Below, in pieces: positions 22,669 through 35,500 of a stretch of 64,000 nucleotides of DNA. Numbering within the stretch: the stretch's first letter is position 1; every line of letters begins with the position of its first letter. The notes under the pieces are model-generated. The model was given only the letters and a program-made list of their open reading frames with translations. It did no database searches and was not told where the DNA came from. The DNA comes from Semisulcospira habei (taxonomy: Eukaryota > Mollusca > Gastropoda > Semisulcospiridae), in assembly GCA_036245525.1 (NCBI GenBank), contig BTPG01000004.1, positions 213,280,751 through 213,344,750 of the forward strand, in the 5' to 3' direction. Both the position numbers and the translations under genes were made by a program.

Positions 22669-25600
22669 GGTTTCTGGCATCATTCGAGACGTGCTTGTTG
22701 CCGCGTTTTAGTATGCGCCAAATCTGGAATAATTTAAACCTTTTGGAATTTTAAACCCTTTACCCCCAAGCCGGTCCCGGCCATTTCTGAAATTTTGGAG
22801 GTGTTGCCTAACGACTATGTACCAGTTGCAGGAGATGGCTTGACCATGATAATTCAAGGGTATTATCATGGTCAAGCCATCTCCTGCTGTAGGGAGCCGG
22901 GGCTAAAAGGGTTAACCCGTTCAGTGCCAGTTGACGCAGTGTTTCTGCAATCTTCCTTAACTCATTCTACCCCAGACACACCACAGCCAGATAAGAATCG
23001 ACCATGATAGTTCAAGGGTGATGCCAGAATAGCTTGGCGCCTATGGGCGCCAAGCTATTCTGGCATCACCCTTGAACTATCATGGTCGAGCTGTGTCCTG
23101 CACTGCAATGCAGTCTTCAGAGGACAACGGCAAGATTTGGGGATTTCGGTGTTGGGGTAGAATGAGTTAATTCAAATCTGACAAACTCCAGCTGTCCCAG
23201 GATTCTGAACATGGATTCAAAGGTGTCTTCAGCAAGAGCCGGCATAGATCATCATGAACCCCCGCAACTGCGAGGGGGGCGGGGGTGTCACATTTCAATT
23301 TAACAACACCATAAATGAGTACTGCTTCATTTGTACCTTGAGGTGTTATTTGCAATCTTATGGTGATCAGATTACCAGTGAACAACACTATAAACTGTTA
23401 CCTTGATGGGTTGAGTATCCACAGCCACATGCAGGAAGTGGTTGCCCGTTTGTACCGGGATGAATTTTAAACTGTAGGCGCCGTCTTTAAGTGGTGTCAG
23501 ATGCACAGGGATACTCCTAAAAATAAAATAAAATAAATTTACATAATAATTGCATAATAAATACATAATACATACATAATACATACATAATAAATACACA
23601 ATAAATACATAATAAATAAATAAATAAATACGGAAATTTAAAAGGAAAATGAACATTGTTCGTGAAAAGAAAACAAACAAACAACAAAAGCAATAAACAG
23701 TCAACCATAGGGGCCTGACGAGTGGTGCTTTGACTAAATACAAATGCGCTGCGCCACCGCGTAACTAGCTCAAGTCATTATCTGACTTGAGCTACTGACG
23801 AGCTCTAAGGGAACATCTGACCTTGACTTCTACTGGCACTCAAATAACTTGGACCTTCAAATGCCCCTGACCTGATGGACTGGCTCTGGAAAATGAGCCA
23901 GGCTTTGACCTGCGCGTCACGGCCTGTGTACTGGTTTCCGTCCTCGCCGTTGATCTTCAGTATCACGCTTGACTCGTGTGACACGCGGGCCGTGTTCAGC
24001 CCTGAAATAAATCACAAAGAAATTTTGCACATACAGGCTGTGTTCATCCCTCCCCCCTCCCGCCTCCCCCCCAAAAAAATGACGTCATTCTTCTAGGTGA
24101 CTTTGAATATAGCGACATGATTAAACCCCATCCCGCATGGGAAACTACCATCTTCTTTATTTGGCCTAGTACAGCTAGTTAAATCCCCCACCAGAATTAC
24201 CGCCACGAGCTCTACGCTCATTGACCACGTCTATACAAACAAAACGCAGGCGGTGACCGACGTTAGTGTTTCAGATCTTAGTGTTAGTGACCACTGCCCC
24301 GTGATTTGTTGCTGGTCTGTAAAACTCCCCAAATTAAAGAAACATAGTCATACTACAACAACCTACAGGTCGTTTAAGCACTTCAATCGTAATGCCTTTC
24401 TACATGATCTCAGTAACACTCCTTTTGACGAGGTCCTTCTCGCAGATGATCCAAATATTGCGCTGTCCACTTGGTACAGTTTATTCCTTGGAGTATTAGG
24501 CAGACATGCGCCGATTAAAACAAAAAGAGTAAAGAGTGAGATACTTCCCCCTTGGTTGACAAAAGAAATAATGCATGCTATGTCGGTGCGAAATGACCTA
24601 AGAAGAGAAAAGAACTTTGATGAATTTAAAAAGCAGCGAAACCGCGAGGAGGGACTTTATCCGCAACACAGTCAAGGACAACAAAGATGTGTCAGCAGTG
24701 TGGCGGGTACTAAATTCGATCACCCGAGGCAATAGTAGTAGGTCAATAACCATCCCTAGTAATCTCTCTGCCGACACATTCAACGAACATTTTCTGTCTG
24801 TTGCGGATTTGATAATTACTCTTAGTCGCGATACAGAGGCTGACATATGCCCAGATTACTTAGTTAATTTCTGCAACAGAAAAACAACTGGCACACCACA
24901 ATTTAATATCCCCACACTTGCTGTGCACGATGTGGGCAAATTAATTAGTGACTTACCTAATAAGAAGTCCTCCGGCCATGATGATATTAGCTCACAAATA
25001 TTAAAGTTGTCTATACCATACATCGTAGAGACCCTTACTTATATTTACAACTTATGTATTCAAAACAATGTATTCCCTACAGACCTTAAAGTCGGAAAAG
25101 TCGTTTCACTGCCAAAATGAAAAGATCGTACTGACCCTAACAACTATAGACCCATTTCTCTGCTGTCAGTATTATCTAAACACCTCGAAAGGCATATATA
25201 TAAACACCTGTCTGTCTACTTAAAATCACGAAAGTTGCTCCATTCGTCTCAGTCAGGATTTCGCCCTCGGCACTCATGTCATACGGCTCTGAGCAGATTA
25301 ACAGGCACATGGCTTTCAAATATGAATAATTCGCAGCTGACAGGTGTAATTTATCTTGACTTAAAAAAGCTTTCGACTTAGTTAACCATACAATATTGAT
25401 TTATAAACTTAAGCATTATCTTCGAAGCGACATGGCTGTTTCGTTGTTTACGTCATACCTCGAAAACAGGAAGCAGAAAGTAATTGTAAATGGAGCCTAC
25501 TCTTCTACGAAAGATATAAAACTCGGAGTTCCGCAGGGGTCAATCTTAGGTCCTCTTTTGTTTTGTATTTACATCAATGACCTGCCTCTAAGTCTCACGT

Positions 25601-26772
25601 ACGAAGCAGCACAGTGTGATATGTTCGCCGATGATACCTCAATCCACACAACTAACAAAGACATAATTGTAGTGGAAAACGGCCTTCAACAAAGTCTCGA
25701 TGATATAGCAGCATGGTGTAAAGTCAACTCTATGATTCTGCATCCTACTAAAATAAAATCTATTATTATTGCAACACGCCAAAAGCATCAGTTGAAACCA
25801 TTAAAGCTTACTCTATCACTCGGCGACGACATCATAGAACAGGTAGCCGAACATCGTTTATTGGGGGTTGCAGTTGATAATCAGCTCAGGTGGCAGATGC
25901 ACATTGACAATGTATGTAAAACGGTCTCTAGAAATGTCTTTATGTTTTCGAAATTAAAGTATTTCACAGATAGTGAAGCCAGAAAATTGTTCAGTAATGC
26001 ACACATTATGTCACATATAAACTACGCATCGACGGTGTGGGATTGTTGCAGTGATGTCCACTTAAAAAGACTAAATTCTTTACATAGGAGAATGGCAAAA
26101 TTAAATCTTCCCGACCCGCACTTGACAACCGAGGAAAATCCTCAATAAAACTGGATTCCTACCCCTTCAAAATCATTTTAAATTTAACAAAGGGGTACTG
26201 ATGTTTAAAGTGTGGAACCATAACGCTCCAGAATATTTAATAGATCTGTTAAAAAAATCAGATTCCTGCTTTGGAAATATTAGGGGTCTTTATATTGTTC
26301 AAAAACCCCGAATAGATTTATTTAAATCCATTTTGTCATTTGCGGGATCCACACTGTGGAACTCACTCGCACATGACGTTAAAGCCACTCCGACATTATC
26401 TCGTTTTAAGACAAGTCTTTATAGATACCTGACATCACTCAAATAATAATATCTAGTTAAACGTAGACACACGAATGTACGTGTATATTCTAACTATCAT
26501 GTGTATGTGCGCGTGTATGTATGTGTGCGGTGTATATATGCATGTGTGTGTGTGTGCACGCGCGCACGCGTGTGTGCGTATGTGCGTGCATGCGTGTGTT
26601 TGTATTTAGTGGATTGTATATTTTGTATCACTGTGCTTTGATGTCCCTGTTTTTTGTATATTTTGTACTTAGTTAGTCGTAGTTTTAGCAACGGTAGGTA
26701 CGAAAAATGATTAGTCACTGACTGCGTTAATATCTTCACCGTTGTAAAATAAAGATTCATTTATTCATTGAT

Positions 26773-26860
<88 letters not shown>

Positions 26861-29452
26861 GCGCGCGCGCGCGCTCTCTCTCTCTCTCGCGTTCTCTCTC
26901 TCTCTCTACTCTTTTCTCTATTCTGGGGCGTGTGTTTCTGTCTAACCTTGGTCCATTCATCTGCTTACCTTAAGAATGAAGCTCAAGCTAAAGAAAAGCC
27001 GCACAGGCACAACAAGAAGACAGCGCTATAATGTAGGCCTCCTGAGAGAAACTGGAGTTAGAGAAGAGTTCAAACTGGTGCTGTCCAACCGGTTTCAAGC
27101 GCTACAGGAGCTAGTAAATGAAGAGGAGGCGGTCACCACAGAGCAGCAGTGGAAGGCAGTTAGAGAGGTGCTGAACTCAACCTGCAAAGACACTGTAGGG
27201 TTCAGGAAACACCATCACAAGGACTGGCTGTCGGCACAGACCTCAGTTGAAGAAGATAGAAGTGAGGAAGCAGAAGAAAGCAGTTGTCAACAACAGTCGC
27301 ACGAGAGCAGCCAAAGTAAGGGCACAAGGGGAATACTCGGAAGCCAACCGCGAGGTGAAGAGGAGTATCAGGGCAGACAAGAGGGCCTACACAGACAGCC
27401 TGGCAGCAGAGGCAGAAAAGGCAGCAGGCAGCGGCAACATGAAACAGCTCTACGACATTACCAGAAGATTGTCAGGCAAGTATGGCCATACAGAAAGACC
27501 AGTAAAAGACAAAGAAGGCAAGCCTATTGCAGACAGAGCAGACCAACTCGACAGATGGGCCGAGTATTTTGAAGAGTTACTGAACAGACCTAGCCCACCC
27601 GACCCCCCAGACATCCAGCCGGCAGAGACCGACCTACCCATCAGCTGTGACAGACCCAGCCGGGAAGAGATCAGAAGAGCAGTGGCATTTTTGAAGAACG
27701 GCAAAGCAGCAGGCCCAGATGGCATCCCAGCGGAGTCTCTGAAAGCAGACCTAGAGACAACAGTGGAGATGCTGTACCCACTGTTTGGAAAGATCTGGGA
27801 AGAGGAGGTGATGCCGGCTGACTGGAAGGAGGGGTACCTAATCAAGGTTCCCAAGAAAGGCGACCTCAGCAAGTGTTCCAACTACAGAGAAATCAGCTTT
27901 CTGTCAGTACCAGGAAAGGTCTTCAACAGGATCATCCTGGAGAGAATGAAGAGCTCCGTTGACCCCCAGCAAGCAGGATTCAGGAAGAACCGATCATGTA
28001 CAGACCAGATCGCCACTCTCCGCATCATCGTGGAACAGTCTCTGGAGTGGAGCTCCCCGCTGTATGTCAACTTTGTGGATTATGAGAAAGCATTTGACAG
28101 TGTGGACGGAGAGACTCTGTGGAAACTCCTACGACACTACGGTGTACCCACAAAGCTCGTCCGCCTGATCAAGAGCAGCTACGATGGCATGACATGTCGC
28201 GTGATCCACGAAGGGCAGTTCACCAGGGAGCTCCAGGTCAGAACTGGCGTCAGGCAGGGGTGTCTGCTGTCTCCGTTCCTCTTCCTACTGGCCATAGACT
28301 GGGTCATGAAGATGACCACAGAGCACAGACGAAGTGGAATACAGTGGACACTGTGGACACAGCTTGACGACCTCGATTTTGCAGACGACTTGGCATTACT
28401 GTCCCACACTCATCAACAAATGCAGGACAAGACCACGAGGCTTGCTGACATCTCGTCCCAAGTGGGCCTCACCATTCACAAACAGAAAACAAAGACAATG
28501 AGGCTGAACGCAAACAGGGAAGAACCAGTCTTGCTTGCTGGCACCCCGTTGGAGGAGGTGGAGTCCTTCACCTATCTCGGGAGCATCATAAACAAAAAAG
28601 GCGGCACTGATGCAGATGTCAGAGCACGAATCGGTAAAGCCAGAGCAGCCTTTCTTCAGTTGAAAAAAGTGTGGAGTTCCAGAGAGCTGTCACAACACAC
28701 CAAAGTCCGGATTTTCAACTCCAATGTAAAAGCAGTTCTCCTATATGGAGCAGAGACATGGAGATTGACAAAAACCACAGTCAACAGAGTACAGACCTTC
28801 ATGAACAGTTGCCTTAGAAGAATTTTGAAAATCCACTGGCCAGAGAAGATCAGCAACGTCAGACTCTGGGAGAGAACAGAGCAGATAACAGCAGAGAATG
28901 AAATTGGGCGAAGAAGATGGGGATGGATCGGTCACAGTCTGAGAAAGCCAGCTTCCAGTATCACTAGGCAGGCATTGTCATGGAACCCCCAGGGAAAGAG
29001 GAAAAGAGGTAGGCCGAGAAACTCCTGGCGTCGAGACCTCCAAGCAGACATCAAGAGACTGGGAACCACCTGGAGTAGAATCGAAGGAGAAGCGGCACAG
29101 GACAGGAGTTGCTGGAGGTCTCTCGTTGACGGCCTATACCCGGGTAGGGGTGACAGGCGTAAGTAAGTAAGTAAGTTGGTCTATTCACCTATATTTTCCT
29201 TTTTAAAACTCTTTTTTAAACTCTCCCTACTGTCTGCGCTTTCTGTAGCTCTTGATATTGGATGCCTTGTGTTGCTAAATGGTCTTAGGCCCGTTTATTT
29301 CAGAAGCGTATTCAGACCGGCTAGCGACTGACATACGCTCAATATCAGTTTTGTTTGAGTAGTTTATTTTTCAGACAAGCAGTGCAGGCACGTCCTGAGA
29401 AAGTCTTGTTGCTGTCGGGACGTTAAGCAATGTACAACTCAGTAAGCCTACT

Positions 29453-29536
<84 letters not shown>

Positions 29537-32500
29537 GGGCAACAACTGGTATGTTAAACTGAACCCGAGTAAACATCTCTACTGTCTGAGAATCACAGAA
29601 CTAATCAGAGCCAGCATAAGACATAGACCCTCATTTGCCCCTGCGAATTCAGGGGCAAATGAGGATCTATGTCTTTTGCAGATTGAATATATTCGCTCAT
29701 TTCTGAGTTCAACATCTTTAGTGTAAGCCGTTTCCACAGCAGCCTAACGTACGCGTGCAAGGTAACGCGACACCACCTATGTAACAGGCAGTTTCTTTGT
29801 TTTACTCCGGAGGGAAATTTTTCTGTCACGCAGTCAGCCGACAGAAGTAGGTACCCAGTGCGCAAAGGCCATCGGGCCTACGACGGCCGCCGTTCGCCCG
29901 CGCACGGCTGTGCGCGGGCCAACGGCGGCCGATGTCGGCCTGATGGCCTTCGTTGGGTATGTGTATTTGTTTTGGAAAATATCCTTAGTGTCTCAAACAT
30001 CGCCTTAAATCCCGATTGGCTCCTCAGTTTGATGGTTTAAATGCAGTGATACTAGGTAGTTAGAGGCACAGATTCTCATGAGCCCCTGTGGCTGCGTGGG
30101 TTCATGAGCATCTGTGCCTGTTGAGACAGAGATGGTTGAGAAACTGCGCACTGCACGTTTTGACACTATACCAGAAACATTCTTGTTTGTAACCTTTCCA
30201 CCTCTATCGGAGAAAGAGCCGGAAAAAGACGGGTTATATTGTACCTGTTTGACCTAGGCACGAGTTTCTATCAGAATCTTCCTCGAGCGATCACTCTTAT
30301 GAGAGATCACCTGTCATTAAGGACCATCATTTCGGCCGTGGCTACAGCCACAGTCACAGCTACAGCCACAGTCACAGCTACAACCACAGTCATACAGTCA
30401 CAGCTACAGCCACAGTCACAGCTACAGCGACAGTCACAGCCACAGTCATACAGCCACAGTCACAGCTACAGCCACAGTCACAGCTACAGCCACAGTCATA
30501 CAGCCACAGTCACAGCTACAGCCACAGTCACAGCTACAGCACAGTCACAGCTACAGCCACAGTCACAGCTACAGCCACAGTCATACAGCCACAGTCACAG
30601 CTACAGCCACAGTCACAGCTACAGCCACAGTCACACAGCCACAGTCACAGCTACAGCCACAGTCACAGCTAGAGCCACAGTCATACAGCCACAGTCACAG
30701 CTACAGCCACAGTCACAGCTACAGCCACAGTCATACAGCCAGAGTCACAGCTACAGCCACAGTCATACAGCCACAGTCCGCAGCTACAGCCACAGTCATA
30801 CAGCCACAGTCACAGCTACAGCCACAGTCATACAGCCACAGTCACAGCTACAGCACATTCACAGCTACAGCCACAGTCACAGCTACAGCCACAGTCATAC
30901 AGCCACAGTCATACAGCCAGCCACAGTCACAGCTACAGCCACAGTCACAGCTACAGCCACAGTCACAGCTACAGCCACAGTCATACAGTCACAGTCACAG
31001 CTACAGCCACAGTCACAGCTACAGCGACAGTCATACAGCCACAGTCATACAGTCACAGTCACAGCTACAGCCACAGTCACAGCTACAGCACAGTCACAGC
31101 TACAGCCACAGTCACAGCTACAGCCACAGTCATACAGCCACAGTCACAGCTACAGCCACAGTCACAGCTACAGCACAGTTACAGCTACAGCCACAGTCAC
31201 AGCTACAGCCACAGTCATACAGCCACAGTCACAGCTACAGCCACCTAAATGATGGTCTTTAATGACCGGTGAATTTTATTTATCATTCAAGACTTCTCTT
31301 GAGAAAGCATTTGTCGTTTAACCCGTTCAGTGCCGGTAAACATAGACTGTGTTTCTGCAGTCTTCGTGAATTCGTTAGCCCATTCAGCCCTGACGCACTA
31401 CAGCAGGAAATGGATCGACCGTGATAATTCAAGGGTAGTGCCAGATTAGCTTGGCGCCTGTCGGCGCCAAGCTAATCTGGCACTGCCCTTGAATTATCAC
31501 GGTCGATCCATCTCCTGCATCTGGTGCATAGTCATTAGATGACGCCTCCAAAATTTGGGAAATACGGCCGTCGGCCTGAGTGAGTTAATTGAGTTGCCAC
31601 ATTCCTTCTGCGTTAATGAAGATAAGAAGCGAGTGATCTCAATACTCGTTTATTTCGAAAAAGGGTATTTTACCCGATATTAATAAATTGTGATGTAACT
31701 GTCTTTTCTAAACGTGTTTTCTTTTTTTTTTTTTTTTTTCCGTTGGGTTCTTCTCTGCATTTCACATTTTTGGTCTGGACTTCGTAAATTCAACACCGAA
31801 ACACCCAAGCTGCCCCAGGAACATGGGCTCAAAGTGGTGTCAGCAAGAGGCAGAGATCCTCATGAGCCTCCGCAACTGCAGGGGGCTCGTGAGGATCTAT
31901 ACCTCTTGCAGATTGGTGATGTTCTAAGTTTCTCGGCACTGGACGGGTTAATAAAAAAATTTTTCTCGCAAAAAGTTGTTTCTATTGTATTTCATTTCGA
32001 AAAATTCGGGTTTTTTTTTTGTTGTTGTTTTTTTGGGGGTGGATTTTTTTTTTTTTTTTTTTTTTTTACACCGTTAGATGGCCTTAGTCACCTGCTAGGC
32101 GTTATACCCAAAACAACTGTGTTGGTTTTTTTTAAACACTGAGACTGAGATTATCTGAGGTTTTGTATGAGTGATTCGAAATAGCGTTTGTTTAAATAAA
32201 TAAATAAATAAATAAATAAACCAGTGCATTAAATAGGCGCTTTACCCAATTCAATATCGGCTCAGAGCGCCGCCGCGAACTGAACCCCAACAAACACGCT
32301 CACGTGAATCACGCGCATCATTCCCGGTACATAAACACAGAACATGCACGTGGTGCTAAGGGCAAGCTCAAGCGAGCTACTGAAGTGTTTGAAAATTCAA
32401 TTCACTTTATATTTGAAATTTGATAAGTGGGCTGAAATTGATACCAAAGTTGAAATTGACACCAAAGTTTAATTTAGGCTTCGTCCGAGTTCTACGGAAG

Positions 32501-35500
32501 TCGGACGAAAGCTAAGGTAAACTTGACTCAATAAACGTCTTTCGGAAATCAGAAGTAGGTCAACACTGCGCGTGTTTCGACGAAAAAAAGTGGATTAAAA
32601 GCCCGGACAAACACGCGATAGCGTGTTTGTCCGGGTTTTTAATCCACTCTTTTCGTCGAAACACGTGTAACTTTGACCTACCGATTTCAGGAAATCGTCT
32701 ATTAAAAGTCACTAGATTCAGTGTCGTCCCCAGCCTATGAGCCACACTTCTCTGCTAAAACATAAGACGGTATGTCCGTTTTTGTGAAAAGCGGGATTTC
32801 CATTGCGTTGCAATGAAAATCCCGCTTTTCACAAAAATGGGCTGATACCGTCTAGTCTTCGTAAGCAGACTTACCTTCTCCGCTTAGCGTAGATTTGGCA
32901 GCTGAAGCTTTCCGCGACACAACTCGCCCGAACATCTGAAAATTGTTGATCACCGGTCCCTTTTCGGCCGGGTTAAACCGGATGAAGCTGCTAACCGGCT
33001 GTGAGTGGGAACCGGTTAGCTGCTTCAGACCGGACAACCGGTCCGTGATGAGGCGTTTGACTGACAAGATTTCCACGTCCGATGCGTTCTCTATCATGTC
33101 GGATACGAACCTGACAAAAATGAATAATTAAGAAAGATAAATAAATAACTAAATCAATGAATAAATAACACGAGAGTTTAGATTCAAACATTCAAACAAA
33201 TGTGCATGCATGCATATTTTGGCGCTTTGAGTCGATTTTCTATTGATTCAACAACCAAAAGAAGTGAGCAAAAGGCTTCAGGCCGACGTCGGCCGAAGGT
33301 GACCCGTGCACAGTTGTGTGCGGGTCATCTGCAGCCGATGTCGGACCGAAGATATTTTGCTTACAGGGCACCGCCTGCGTTATGTACAGCTTGACGTTGA
33401 ATTTGACGGAGACAAAAAAAAAAAAAAAAAAAAAAAACTAAACAAGAAAGGCAAAGCCTCACGTGTATGACCTATTTAAATATGTGTGACCTTTACAATA
33501 AGTAAAGAGCTAGCTTTTGCACCAGCAAAATCCATGTTTTCTGAAAATGCAAGAATTTTTCACACATCTGTCAACCGCCCCGTGACCCTTGACCTTTGCG
33601 ATGAGGCGACTAAATTAGTATGCATAGGAAGGTCTTATCATCAGCTACCTTTGTGCCAAATTTGATTGAAAAATTTGCAAAAATGATGATAATACCTACA
33701 TTTTTAAAAAAAATTGCATTTACACACATTTGCCGGCCATTTGTGACCCTTGACTTTACCGAGGGGTCATCCAAATTAGTATGCATAGATAGGTCTTACC
33801 ATCAGGTATCTCTGTACCAAATTTGAGTTTGAAGTTGTGAACAGTATTTGAAAACAAACATCCTTTGTCAAAATATGGCTATTTTTTTAAAAATCTATTT
33901 CCTGAGCTTTTGTGACCCATGACCTTTCAGAGGGATCAACCAAATTAGTATGCACAGAAAGGTCTTCCCATCAGGTATATCTGTAGCAAGTTTGGGTTTG
34001 AAATTGTGAATAGCATTTGAGAAAATAAAATCTTTTGACAAAATATGGCGATTTTTTACCTATTTCCTGAGCTCTTGTGACCTTTGGCCTTTCGAGGGGT
34101 CATCCAAATTAGTATGCATAGGTAGGTCTCACCACCAGGTATCTCTGTACCAAATTAGGTTTGAAGTTGTGAATAGTATTTGAGAATTTTTTTTAAAAAT
34201 CAAAATATGGCTATTCTGGACCTATTTCCTGAGCTCTTGTGACCCTTGACCTTTCAGAGGGATCAACATAGAAAGGTCTTACCATCAGGTATCTTTGTAC
34301 CACTTTGGGTTTCAAGTTGTGAATAGTATTTGAGAAAATGTAAATTATGTTTAAATATAGCTATTTTCGGCCTATTTCCCCATCCCCTGTGACCTTGACC
34401 TTGTGAGAGGTCACTCAAATTGGTATGATTAGAAAGGTATTGCCACAAAGTATCCTTGGGCCAACTTTGAAGACTGTGGCTTGAATAGTCTCCGAGAAAA
34501 TGCCAACGTTAAAGTTTACCACGGACGCCGGACGACGGCGGACGGACGACAGACGACGGACGATAGACGACGGACAACGGACGCCGGACGGACGACCACT
34601 GGCCCAGAACATAGACTCACTTTTCTTCGCACGTGAACCAAAAAGGGGCTGAGGCACACAAACAACTGTGTGTTTGGAGGCGTGCGGGAAGGAGGAGTTT
34701 CGGGGGGGGGGGGGAGGGGGGGGAGGGGCATCCGAACCTGCATGTTTGTTCCACATCAAAGCGCACGTGCCGGAGGTGTTTGTCTGTCACGTGCAGCGCG
34801 CGCTGTTTTTCCTCCATCACGGACTCCACCTTAAAACACGACAACGTTCCGAGTTATTTTCAACCAAACTTCGGTCAAGGCGTTAACCCTTTGGCTGTCG
34901 GTAGCGGTTTTCATCGCGTTGATTCCTGCTGGAATCAAGGCGACAAAAACCGTTACTGATGTGAACTAAAGGGTAAAAGAGGGGCATGACAATGGTCTGG
35001 TCAAGCCTCCTCTGACTCCGAATGATTAGAATGATTGTGTATTCTTTTGCTCGTCTATGTACAAGACAATGGGTACAAGAGAGAAATGAGAAAAAATGAT
35101 TCAAGAACATACCCTTCCCTTGGGAGTGGTGGCTCGGTGGTAGAGCGTTCGACTCTCGTCCAAAAAGTCCCGGGTTCGAATCCAGCTGGGGTTAAAATTT
35201 GTTCAGACCCTACAGTTTCGGTGACCCGTTTTTGAAATCACCTCCGTGGTGGACAAAAGACGTTACGCCTTAAACGTTTAACAACAGTGAGGGGTATGCT
35301 CTTCAATCGTTTTTACTCTTTTTTGCAGGGGAGGGGAAGGGAGTTAAGGGGATGGAGGGGGCGGAACCCCTAGAAATCCCACCCAGATTTCACCATGCAT
35401 ACTGACCTGTTGCAGAAGCTGCTGACGATGTTGCTGGATGGTAGCGACGTAGGTGTCCATGTAGCGAGTGATCTCGCCCAGAACTTCGTCTCCCTTCTGC

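Noticed and set aside
30239..31252. 337-residue Gln/Ser/His/Thr-rich ORF
   Set aside because: It is the reading of an 18-bp minisatellite in an intron, with no unique protein sequence or promoter signal.
34617..34844. 75-residue minus-strand ORF as a separate gene
   Set aside because: Its N-terminal part is TRIM45 exon 3; the rest is read-through past the exon 3 donor into the intron.
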